Below the pieces are notes generated by a model, which was not told where the DNA came from, did no database searches, and worked only from the letters and a program-made list of their open reading frames with translations. The position numbers and the translations under genes were made by a program. A stretch of 64,000 nt of DNA, from assembly GCA_964036665.1 (NCBI GenBank), contig OZ038531.1, forward strand, positions 6,262,168 to 6,326,167, written 5' to 3'. This DNA is from Gordius sp. MW1. Its lineage: Eukaryota; Nematomorpha; Gordioida; Gordea; Gordiidae. Of the stretch, positions 33,700 to 45,117 are shown one piece after another (within the stretch, counting starts at the first letter, position 1; each line of letters opens with the position of its first letter).

Positions 33700-35650
33700 A
33701 TATCAAATTTGCACATTAATAAAACAAGTCAAGTTTTTTTTGCAGATTGCAGTATAACAAAGCTCGTTTGAAGAAATTTCTTCCAAACTAGCTCCAGTTT
33801 TTCTTAATTTTCTAAACACTTGAAACATTAATTAAATATGCCTTAAATACATTTCTATCGCTCTTTTACTAAGTTCCGGGGACTAGGGAGAATTTACCTT
33901 GCAGGGCTAGGTACACTGTGGTGAGGTAATTAAAGGGGACAGGATTTTATAACTGGTCATTTGCATAAATTTGAATTTGATAAGCTTCGACTCCATTAGT
34001 AGTTAGGTTTAATCTATCCCCAACCTCTTTTTATTCATGAATAATTAATACTGATGGGCACCATCCTTCTTATAATCACTTTTCCATATACGTGCCAACT
34101 CTTTTAATGGGCGGCTCCTCTTTCATAATCAAAAAAGATGGAGGATGTTGTATCATTTGATCCCCTAATCCCATTAATGATTGACAAAAATATATCATTT
34201 CAATTTACATAAAAATAGGAACAAAGAATTAAATTCAGTTGTTTTGAGTATGAAATATTTCTTACGTTATCACAAGGGCTAATTTAGTGTTGTAAAAACG
34301 GCTGGGTTTTGTTTGTTCGACCTTTGACTCAATTTATACTAAAGATCGAGTCTGGTCTGTTTTCCCAATTTCGACTAGGCCTAGGGGTCGACTTAGAATC
34401 CAAATCCAAAAATTCTTTAAATTCGATAAAATTTTTATAAAATTTAAATAAAAAATTTGAATAAAACATTTTTTGTTCTCTCTTCATCTTACTGCCCCCC
34501 CCCTCCTTTCATTCAAGTTTTGGCTACGCCCATGATTATTGCAGTTTTTAATATACTAATTACTTAAAGTGACGCGTATAGGATATATTTATATTAGCCA
34601 AAATTACTTTAGCTAATTATAATTTTACGGACGATGATGAATTGGATAAAACAATACACGACCGACCCACGGATAGGTTTCCTTCATACAGTATAGGTGG
34701 CATTTGGTAATGACAAAAATTAATATCTTAATTTCGTATAATGTTGTTAGTTAATTAGCTTATAATGTCAAATAAATCTCAGTCAACTTATTACCCCTAA
34801 CACCCATCTCAGTCCAATACATGAGAACAGTTTTTTTTGAAATGGATGCCATTATTTAGATTGGATATTTTAAAAAATTTTACATTTATCATTTCCATAA
34901 ATTGCGTTAAAAAGCAAAGAGTTATTTGTCTAAAACTAATTAAGTAATGACGATTTTTACATGTTCGTTCGCTTAAATATTATTTTTTGTCGAAATATAA
35001 TGATATATCAAACATTAGGTTTGAATGTGTCTTCTACAAAATCTCCGCCGTATTGATTTTTGGTTATTAAATTTTGAATATTTAATGAAGTTTTCTTGGC
35101 CATTTCTGCCCCCCCCCTTGTACCTTTTATCTCATCTTATTGCTGGATTGCTATAAGATAACATTTTATAATGAATGTTGCGCGGTTATTATTTTATTTA
35201 AAATATTTAAAAATTTAACTTTTTGGTAGGATTTGTGAGATGTGTTATAGATGAAATCTAAAGCTTATATGTTTTTATAATAAATCCTTGTCTTTAATAA
35301 AATTTTAGTAAAGTGCAAAATGCAAAGTTACCTGATTAATGAAAGATAAAAAAAATATTTTTTTCTAGATTCTAACTAGATTTTGTACAAAAGGCATCAC
35401 ATATCAAATTCTAGATAACATAGACTTACTCATTATAAAGACACAATAAACAGATTTTATCAAAACTCATAATTGGTGATTCCATTTACTAACAAAAAAT
35501 TAAAACAAACAATAAATTTCTTTGTTTACAATGGAAAAATTTATTTAAATCTATGCCCTTTTGTTAATATTTTGACATATTTAAATTATGTTTTAAAATT
35601 TATTTATGGCATGTATTATATAATAATAATTTTAAGGGCGGCGTAGGGGG
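33700..35650. other. Intergenic DNA
   Basis: No gene seen. A partial AGTGTTGTAAAAA element starts near 34291. Poly-C family remnants lie at 34493-34534 and near 35108. Confidence 0.5.
34493..34534. mobile_element. Right end of a CATGGGCGTAGCC element
   Basis: The terminus GTTTTGGCTACGCCCATG follows a poly-C run. The matching left end is not evident. Confidence 0.55.
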
Positions 35651-35845
35651 GTGGTTAACCATTGGAGGCAGCTGTCTCTATATGTCGCCTTAACTAAGCA
35701 TATGTATACTTCTGGTAACACAGCTGATGAAGACTTATTATATCGGCTTCGACCGTTATTAGTGCAAATTTTTCTTATAAATCCTTTAAAAAATTTACGG
35801 CTAGTCGTTGATATAATAATTTTTAAATTCCAAAGACTTCATTAA
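35651..35845 (+). pseudogene. Degenerate piggyBac-like transposase fragment
   Basis: The frame is open from about 35651 to the TAA after 35842. It reads ALTKHMYTSGNTADEDLLYR, then LRPLLVQIFLINPLKNLRLV and VDIIIFKFQ. This follows the piggyBac catalytic-domain order: a D-x-LY-K/R-x-RPLL helix, then a stretch ending in (L)xxDExxxPFKGR. Here the DE..PFKG part appears as VDIIIFKFQ, so the conserved acidic residue pair is damaged. No upstream or downstream partner or termini are recognised. Similarity is by eye and modest. Confidence 0.45.
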
Positions 35846-38800
35846 ATCAATTTTTTTACGTGATAACTGAATTTAGATTATACGCATTAAAATGCAATAT
35901 GCTGAAAATATTTATAAATTTAAGCTATCTTAAATATGGGACCTTGTAAATTTAATTAAGCAATAGTCATTAAATGTTTAAATAAATCATAATGATTAGA
36001 AATAAAATAGTATTTTTATATTGGTAAAGGTCTGCACATCAATATAATACAGGAATTGAAGATTACTACAACTCATTTATTGGTTTAAACAAAAACGATT
36101 GATATATTTAAAAGTAATCAGGTTTATAAAAAGTCCCCTTAGCTGTTTTTGAATGCAACTTTTTTAATATATAATTTTAGTGATAATATTAACAGCAAAT
36201 TCTTAAGAATTAGTGATATATAGCATGAATTCTTTAAATCAAAATTTTGGATCACTTAAGAGCATGCAATTATATTGATAGTAATATCTTTTTAAATTTA
36301 TTGAACCTTTTTTGGCAAATGCAAAGTTTTATTTTAGTCCATATATGGTACAAATTTGAAAAATTATTTGTCGTTGTGATTAAATTAATGGTATATTTAT
36401 TTTAAATTAAGCTAGTAAAGAGAATTTTTGATTTTATATAAGCAGGTGGCAATAAAATTGATAGACACCCGTCACTCAAATATTGCATTATTTTATCGCC
36501 AAACCCATAGTCAAATAGCAAAAAGGCGAGAAAAATATCGCACTAAAGGTTGTAATGGAACCATCGTAGCCGTGATTTAGATTAGAGTGTATAAATCGTT
36601 CAATAAACTATTGAAAGAGGGGTGAATTGATTAAAATTTCAACCATAATTTTTAAAGAAAAAAGTCTTTGAATTTAGGGACGTGGGGGGGGGGGCAGCTG
36701 CCCCTTCCTGCCTCCACTTGGTTACGCTCATGAATCATAATGTTTAATAATTATCTCGAGCTACTAGCGTTTAGGACGATTATATTGAATATTAATAATA
36801 AAAGAATCTCAAAAAATGGTTAAAATAATTTTCCACCATTTCGTGATCCACTTTCTCTACATACATTATCTAATTTCTACTAAAAAAGTGAATTTATCAA
36901 TTTATTATGAGGGGGGCAGGGCGTTATGGCACCGGAGATGCTGGCTGGTAGACTGTTGGGTTAATTATTGAATTTGAGATTTTATAGCATCCAATCCACA
37001 TTAGCAAGCATAATTATCTTTGTGTGGATTAATTCGTTTATTAATAATATACATGAAATGTGTACAAAATAATGTTTGTTGTATTGAACATATATTACGT
37101 ATAAATATTACTTATATATATCTATCTACCCTTATTACCATGAGGTCCACTATAATAATATATTGATTAAAACGATCCCTTATAACGCGCCCTAGTGTTT
37201 TCCCTCTATAATTGATGGTCGTTTAAAGTGATATTGCATAATTGTTAACTTACCTTTGTATGTTGTATACGTTACATAAATTTAGCAAATTTTAAATATT
37301 AATATTATTCCTACTTCATGTGTAGAGTAGTTGAATAGATTACATATTTGGAATTATTATTGCTACTAAATGGCTTCACTTATCATTCCCACGATTTTAA
37401 GGATTAAAATTTTTTAAATTTTACCTAAAATCTTAGCAGATCATCTACCGTCTATCACCCAAAGCGGAGCGGAGCAAAGGAGAAGACATTTATTAAAAAG
37501 GTAAGATGAAAAATTAATAATTTATTAAACTTTTAATGTCATAAATATTTTATTATAAGATTCGATTGCTGTTTCTGCTTTGGCAGCAATAAGGAATCGT
37601 TCGTTAATAAATAAAATAGATCCAATTTTACCGGGCTTCGGTTATATGGAAAGAATAATATGATATGTTTTGTTTAAAATCTGTCATAAATTTGAAAATT
37701 TAACCAAATTGATAAGCCGACCAAAGTATGATTGATATGGCCATGTTAAAATTAGTGTGTGCATAGGTGGGGTATTATTTAATCAAGTGCTTGCATGAAA
37801 TTAGAAGAATATTTATTAAATTTCAAGTATAATAAAATATTTTACATATTGTTTTTAGTATTAAGTTTGTTTATTTTATACGTAAAAATACTAACTCAAA
37901 ATTATCAATACAAAATGTTCTTATTTTCAAAAGAAAATTTATAATACATGGGGATAGTATTAAGCTTTAATAGATTAGATAAAAGGTAATATTTTAAACG
38001 GTAATAAAATGAAAAAAAAGAGAATTATATGAAACTTACCATAATCAGTTGAATATTTTTCGGGCATATAAATATTCTGATGTCTTAAAGCGGAACGTGA
38101 TCAAGTTTGTGGGTTAAAATAAAATATCTTATTGCTAAAAATTAAATATGCTACTGAATTAACACATATGCGTTACAACTTACAAGTGTTAATAAACCTT
38201 CTAAGTTGGAGAGTAGTAGTATATACATATATATATATAAACAAAAGTTATAAATTATTTAAATTAATTAATAATTTATGCAAAGCTACAATTTTCATAT
38301 TAAAAATACAAATTAGAGATTGGTATGTGTCTCTAGCTATACAAGTACCTAGAACTAACCTAATGGGATTTTCGCGCACTATGCTAGGCAGAATAGGTTA
38401 TAAATATTTAAATTATATTATTAAAGTCTCAAATATAATGTCTGCCTCTACAACACATCTAATACTAATATAAGATACTTGATTTTTTTAAAAATATTGT
38501 AATGTCTATTCAAAATTTTAACCATTTTTCAATGTTCAGGTTTAAAAGATAATTATAAATTCATTCTTAGTATCATTTTAATGACCAGTCAAGCTATTAA
38601 AAGGGCATTTTTTCTTTTCCTAAATTGATTAAAAAAATTACGATTGATTAAAAACTGCTAATGTGAGTGCTGATCATAATTTTGTTATTTAAGTTTATAA
38701 TAAATCGTGCATGCTGCTACGAAAAATAAAAATATAATGACCGAAATGATCCTTATGGAATTCATCGACTAAAATTTAAATTTAATGTTGATCACAACTT

Positions 38801-39135
38801 ATTATTTTATACGACTATTATTTATATCTTTAAATTTAATCGCTTATTTTTCTAATGCTAAGAGTGAAAAATGTTTCGATCCAACTTGTGTTTAGAAAAA
38901 AGAAAGATTATACTAAATAAATGTCACAAAAATCTCGAATTATCAAATTTTTCTCCCAACTAATCACATATTTATGTTTCCTCTGCTACATTATATTTAT
39001 CGGTTACTTAATCCAATACTTCATTTCAAATGTAAACTTTTAAACATTCTGCCCAAAGACAAGGGTGATAATTTATAATCAGTTATAATTCACGAGTTTC
39101 TTTAGTGTTAAATGGGTAAAATAAAATTTTTTAGA
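35846..39135. other. Intergenic DNA
   Basis: AT-rich with no gene seen. A partial CATG...GCTCATG family copy lies at about 36660-36732. The 113-codon open frame near 38132-38473 is AT-driven and has no motif. Confidence 0.5.
36660..36732. mobile_element. Fragment of the CATGGGCGTAGCC family
   Basis: It contains a G11 run, GCAGCTGCCCC and the right end TTGGTTACGCTCATG. The left half is missing or decayed. Confidence 0.5.
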
Positions 39136-39451
39136 CCAATGTTACACGATCCAAATTCTTGTATTGTATAAGCGATCTGACATTCCATTTTCTTATTCGA
39201 TCCAAAAAATAACGAAGCGCCGATTAGTGTTTTTCGCATTCGGAAAAACACAAATCGTAAGAAATAAACAAAATTTCTTACTCACGTTTTCATATTGTGA
39301 TTTTGGACTCGCAAGGGCAGGTTTTGTAGGGTTGGGGTTAGGGTTAAGTCATTTTAGGTTCAAGATACATAATTACTTTTTTTGGATCGAATAAGAAAAT
39401 GGAATGTCAGATCGCTTATACAGTCCAAGAATTTGGATCGTGTAACATTGG
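39136..39451. mobile_element. MITE with about 75-bp near-perfect inverted repeats
   Basis: The left arm starts CCAATGTTACACGATCCAAA and runs to about 39210 (ATTCGATCCAAAAAA). The right arm, 39375-39451, is its reverse complement with about three mismatches. The centre holds a second small hairpin (GTGTTTTTCG / CGGAAAAACAC) and GGGTTGGGGTTAGGGTT. It differs from the hAT-like families above. A chance 76-codon frame across it is not a gene. Confidence 0.85.
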
Positions 39452-39695
39452 CCAATTTTTTACATACGGCTGGACAAAGTGGAAAGAGAAATACGAAACT
39501 TAACACTTGCTAAAATTATTATCAGTAAAAACTTTTGTTAGTTGTCAATCTTAGTGAGTGATGGATTAAAATTCGGGGTCCAACCGCTAACTAATTTGAA
39601 GTGATTTTGATGTACAAATTGAATAGCGTAATCTCTTCGAAAAAAGAGACTTTTATAGGTTAGGACATGGGTCTAGTTTATTAATGACTATCAAG

Positions 39696-39877
39696 CATGG
39701 GCGTAGCCGGGGGGGGGGGGGGGCAGGGAGGGGCGACTGCCCCCCTCTAATTTCAAAAAATTGTTGAAATTCATTAAAATTGTGGCTAAAATTTAAAAAA
39801 ATATTCATTTTGCCCCTCCCTAAACATCTTTAATTCATTATTGCCCCCCTCTGATTCCAAAGCTGGCTACGCCCATG
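39696..39877. mobile_element. Well-preserved CATGGGCGTAGCC MITE with target duplication
   Basis: The ends are CATGGGCGTAGCC and GGCTACGCCCATG. Exact direct repeats ACTATCAAG (39687-39695 and 39878-39886) flank it; eight or nine bases depend on where the end is placed. Internal blocks are shared with 757-915 and 17002-17140. It also has a G14 run. Confidence 0.85.
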
Positions 39878-39988
39878 ACTATCAAGGATTGGATTAGGCT
39901 GGAGTTTGGTTAAGGAGAGTTGGTTACATTTTTCTAACAATTTCCTTGCGTAAAAAACCAAATTTAGACTAATTTAAAAATGTATAAA

Positions 39989-40140
39989 CAGTGGCGTAGG
40001 CAGGATTGCCCAAGGGGGGGGGAAATATTTTTTTAATCTATTTTAACAAAAAAAATATTAAGATTATATACACCAGTGCCGTAGGCAGCATTGCCTAGGG
40101 GTGGGGGGGTTAAATTTTCATTAGAATATTTGAAAATTAA
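39989..40140. mobile_element. Two tandem left ends of a CAGTGGCGTAGGCAG subfamily
   Basis: CAGTGGCGTAGGCAGGATTG at 39989 and CAGTGCCGTAGGCAGCATTG at 40074 lie in the same orientation 85 bp apart, each followed by a G run. No right ends were located. Confidence 0.6.
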
Positions 40141-43100
40141 CAAAAATTAATTAAAGTTATATACATTCAATACCTGCGATGGGTTTTTGATTGCATTAAT
40201 AATATCTTCAGTATTATATATTTGTACTAAGTGTCGTGTATGTGAAAACCTACGTGAAAGAAGGATAGTTTAATTTAGTTTAACTTTTATTTGTATAACA
40301 TTTTCTACAGAATAAATCATAAGTCTTAAACCTATTTATACTCCAACGACCATTTCGCTGCATCTAACCATGTATTTATAATTGGAAATTTTATACAAGG
40401 TTAATATTATTTAACAAAACTTACCTAATTTTGTTATTTCCACCCTTATTAAAAAATATCCACCTATTTTAAAATAAAAGATTCCCCTTCAATTTTAAGA
40501 GTTGAGATAGTTTTTTAGAGTAATAATTAAGATTTAAATTTTTTTTTATCAAAAATCACCCACTCGGGACAAAAGTTTTTACATAAACACAAACAGTGTT
40601 AGAATTAGTAGATATTTATCTAAAATCAAATCTCAAATTAATTTAGGTAGTTTATTATATCCATCAGCGAAACACTAACTCGTATTCAATGTTATAGCTA
40701 TAATTCAAAAAAAACTCTGTCAATGAATGGGTGGGGTAAGTTTTATTAAGTCTAGGTTATTTTAGATTTAAACACTTATTATTATATCGTCAATGTTGCT
40801 CTCGAGATATCAAAAAAAAATATGCCCCGTTAACTAATTTTTACCTCATAAACACTTTTCTGGTTAAAACATCTATGTAAATCTGTTGAAGATAATCTAC
40901 ATATAAGCATTTAGGATAATGAGTTATTAAAAATCCTTAAATAAAAAAATTTATATATCTAATGGGCTAATGGGAATGTTGAAATTAAAAGGATGGAAGG
41001 TTTAATAATAATTTTACCATGGGGCCCCATCCAATATATATAATAATTTTGATATTTAAAATTTGCGCCCTTTATTTTTTTCTCACTTTACAAATCTCTT
41101 TAAATTACTTAAAAAAATCATTTAACCATTAAAAATTAATTTTTCGTGGGAATTTAACTTCACTGTAATTCAATGTTCATTTCACGTAAAATACATATAT
41201 AACGTTTGATTTGTAACAAAAGTTTGATCAATAAAGCCCATTTATAGATGAAATATTCTCAATGATTCAATGAAGATCAATTGATCAAGAAGTTCAAAAC
41301 TTAATCAAAATTGCTCATTTTGCAAAAGAGTGAAAATAAATTTTATCTACATCAAATAGTAGTTATTGATTTTTCATTCTGCTATCCTTATAAATTTTTG
41401 ATTGATCATCTCGGCTATACTTTGAAATAAGCTCAAAAATATTGTTGAAATAACATCCCCCTGTTGGTTACGGCGTGTTACTTTTTGATTTAAAACATTT
41501 CAAAGTTAAAAAGGCACTATTTAATTTCAAAATTTAATACATGCCGCATATGTTTTGGTTTAATTTTTAAAATTTACAAAGATATATTAAAATTTCTAGT
41601 TGCGTATCTTTATTCAAAGTTTAAATGTTTAGGAATCTTTATCTACTAGAGCTTTACCTTTATCCGAACAGAACAAATAAAAAATTTCAATCATATATAA
41701 ATAATTTAAAATTTAAAGTAAAGATTAGTTAGCAGTTTATGTTTGTAGAAAATTATAAAGATACAATTTATTATTGAAGCTAATTCGTCAAAATTTTTTG
41801 ATAATTACCCTTTGATTTGGTCTTTAAATATGAGTTAACGTGTATACGTTCCTAATATAAATATACATTTCTATCCACCTTATAATCTTAAAAAAAGATA
41901 AATGTTTAGGTATATATAATACTTATTTTTCAATTGGCTGCCACTTATCTAGCTAAAACAATTACCATGAGAAAATTGCCGTAGAAAGCCGTAGTATACA
42001 AGTCACGCAATTTAGTATTAACTAATGATGGCTATCCCCTCATTTTAAGAATTTATTTCATAATTTAAAGAAAAATTCCAACATGTAATGTTTTAAACTA
42101 TTAATATCCTTTTATTGATATAACATGTTTAAGGAGAACCATATAATGTTCATTAGAACCTTGGTATTACCAGGAATTCTTATCAGTTTACCTATTGGCC
42201 TAATAAAAATCTAGCTCTCTTTGGTTCCCTTAAAATTTATGGATAAAAGGCGTTTATAAATTAATTATACGGTATAAGGGTTAGCACGCGATGCCCATTA
42301 TGATGATAACGGTTACGGGACAGGACGGGGAAGAACATTAAAACGCTATTAATATTGTATGTATTATTTATTCATTCATTCATCGGCAAGAGTTGAATTT
42401 TTATATGCATATAAATTTTGTTAGCCTACCGTCTATTTGCTTAATTTTACACTTTTGAATTGCTAAAACTAGCATATATTTTTTATTTTTGAAATTTATA
42501 ATATACATAATTTTAGACCTTTTACCGTTGAAAACTAAAAAAGTCTGGCTTAATTTATCATATAACGTTTAAAATGCTATAAATTTACAAAGTAATTTAA
42601 ATTTTTACTAAAAAGCGCGAATTAGTATGTTGCTCAGTAAAAATCATTGGTGTGCCTATCTTCATTTCCACCTACTATTTTAAATATTAACTTTAACTTC
42701 AAAAGTAACTTTTGAAAGACGCTAAAGCGTGAAAATAATCAATATTTTTAATTAACTTTATTCCACACACCACTCCTCAAGATAAAATAGAGAGAGCTTT
42801 TCTATCAGGTACGGGTAATGTCCATAACTGACAAAGGCTCTCGACTGATGCCTTTTGAGGTGGATTTTTTTGATCTGCCTTTGTTTTCTATCTATAACAC
42901 CTTCCTGTGAAAAGGATGATTCTAAATGATTGAACCTAGTTTTATTGCGCCTCACCTCCCATTTTTCATTAAAAATGTGTTTTAATTTAATTAAAAATTA
43001 TTTATATAGCTTTTATCCACACTGTAAAAATTTTATTTCTTAAAGTCTTTTTTGAAATGACTAATCGTTCCCATAACTAATAAATATTTGTGCATAGTTT

Positions 43101-45117
43101 TTTTACAATCCCAAATCTTCAAAATTCTGTTAGGAACTTATAATAAGGGTATTAGGTATATTAAAAAGAAGGTTAAAACTCCTCCCAAATTAATTTTTTT
43201 AAACTGGAGGAAACTCTTTATACATGGGAATAAAATTTCAAGGCGTGAAATTTCAATTACCTTAGAAGCTATGCTGCGCTTGGATCCTGTAATTAGAGGG
43301 AGCTGTAATGTCCATATAAATATGAAAGAGATTATATACAAAAAGAGGGCATGTGTGTTAGTGTGTTAACACTTTGCGGTCGGTTAGTTAAAATTAAGTC
43401 GCACCTAAGCTATTTTGATGCTGTCGAATTGTGTTATGATGGTGGCTTTTAATCAGGTAAATTGGTTATTATAAAATTGCTTTGCGGTTTGCAACGCGCG
43501 TTAGTCCCCATAATTATGGGGCATGGGTCAGGGATAGATGTACCAGTACAAACATTAACATATTTTACCAAAGCTTAGGGACATTTTAATCCTCATAAAG
43601 GTGTTTGTTGATGTTTTGCATTGTTGTCTAGCTAATTTGTCCCCAAAATCTTCAAAATGCTAAATATATGCCCCTGGGTTTTGACCGAATATATTTGCTC
43701 ACAAGTGGTTTTATAACCATAAATGTTAATTTAAATATCACTTTTATTAAATGATAAGCATGAACAGATTTTCTGCTGGGATGGGAAGAAAGGCACAAGA
43801 ATTTATATAATAATTATTAAAAACAAGATCTTATGGAGGGAAAAGAAACAATAATGACCATCATGACTATTCTCCAAGTTTTTTAAGGGAAGATTATATT
43901 TGTATCGAATTTTGGCTAATATCCAAAATTCAATATAATTTTTTCAAATAGCGTTAAATACCGAGCAACTTTATCGTTTATTAAATTCATCTCCAACGCA
44001 ATTGTAAATTTTGAACTTGATAGTTTTTGATTTCTCACATAAAGCCAATATTGTATTGAGTCCATTTCTCAAACAGAAGTTCACTAACATCTTATTTGTT
44101 TATAAATCTTTTAGGCCTTAAGCATAGGGGCATGGCCAAAGAAGGTGGGTAGCATTGATATTTTATTAATTATTAATTAAAAATTTTATTCATAAAATTT
44201 AAAAATACGAGACATATAGATACATCAAATGTCTATAAAATCTGAAGGGGGGAACTCATTTTAAAATTTAAATAAAAAGGTTAATGAGTAGTATTTTTCT
44301 ATTTCAGAATTCGTTCATAAGAAAGAAAGGTGATTACGCCTATTGATTAAATCACAAACATTCAAAGATATGCTTATATATCCAAAACGTAATGCCATTA
44401 TATTTTTCATAAACAAGTAAAATAAACGTAAGATGGAAAAATTGTAGAGCCTTGCACGGGTCGCTCAAAGCCCGGCCTGACTTGAGCCCGACCCGGCTCA
44501 AGAGAGTTTTAGGGCTCGGACAAATTTAATATAATAATCAGACCTTGGGCTCGGGCAAGGCCCGATTTAAACAAACTAACGATTAATAAGATATGATTTA
44601 GATAAACACAACTCGATAAAAAATTGAATCTTCTTTTTGCCTCTCCCTAAATCCCGACTTCTCTTTTCTATTCAAATCCTGTCTACGCTTATGTAGATGT
44701 TTAAGCTTGAATTAAATATTGGAATTAATAAATATAATTTTATATATTAATGTGATTCTCTTTTTTATTATTTTATTAGGGCAAACTTCTTAAAACGCTA
44801 AAATTTACTTATGCGAAATGGAACGCTCTAATTATTAATAACTGTCCTGCTTTTTTAATAACAGAGTGTAATTTAGGGACTGCTATTTTATATTTAGAGG
44901 TCTGCGTATGACCCTTCTTAATAATGAAAATGGGCAACTTTATTTTTATAAAGAGTTACGTTACATATCTATATTTAGTTATTAATTTTGCTTTAAAACA
45001 ATTGTATTATACAGAAGGTGGATTTTTTTCTAAATTGAGAAAAAGTTATTTGAGAACCCTTTTTATATCTATTGTTTTATATTGCTTTTAAAAATAGACT
45101 AAAAATTTAGTAAAAGA
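40141..45117. other. Intergenic DNA upstream of the POU gene
   Basis: No gene seen. A GC-rich repeat patch lies at about 44449-44575 (GCCCGACCCGGCTC...). Frames near 42758-42955 and 43088-43369 have no motif. No TATA or other core promoter could be assigned ahead of 45118. Confidence 0.5.

Noticed and set aside
38132..38473. 113-codon plus-strand frame
   Set aside because: Ile/Asn/Lys/Tyr-rich chance frame in AT-rich DNA without splice context or motif.
39328..39346. Telomere-like GGGTTGGGGTTAGGGTT
   Set aside because: Only about two and a half units inside a MITE; no interstitial telomere array.
39164..39394. Plus-strand 76-codon frame
   Set aside because: It lies entirely within the long-inverted-repeat MITE.
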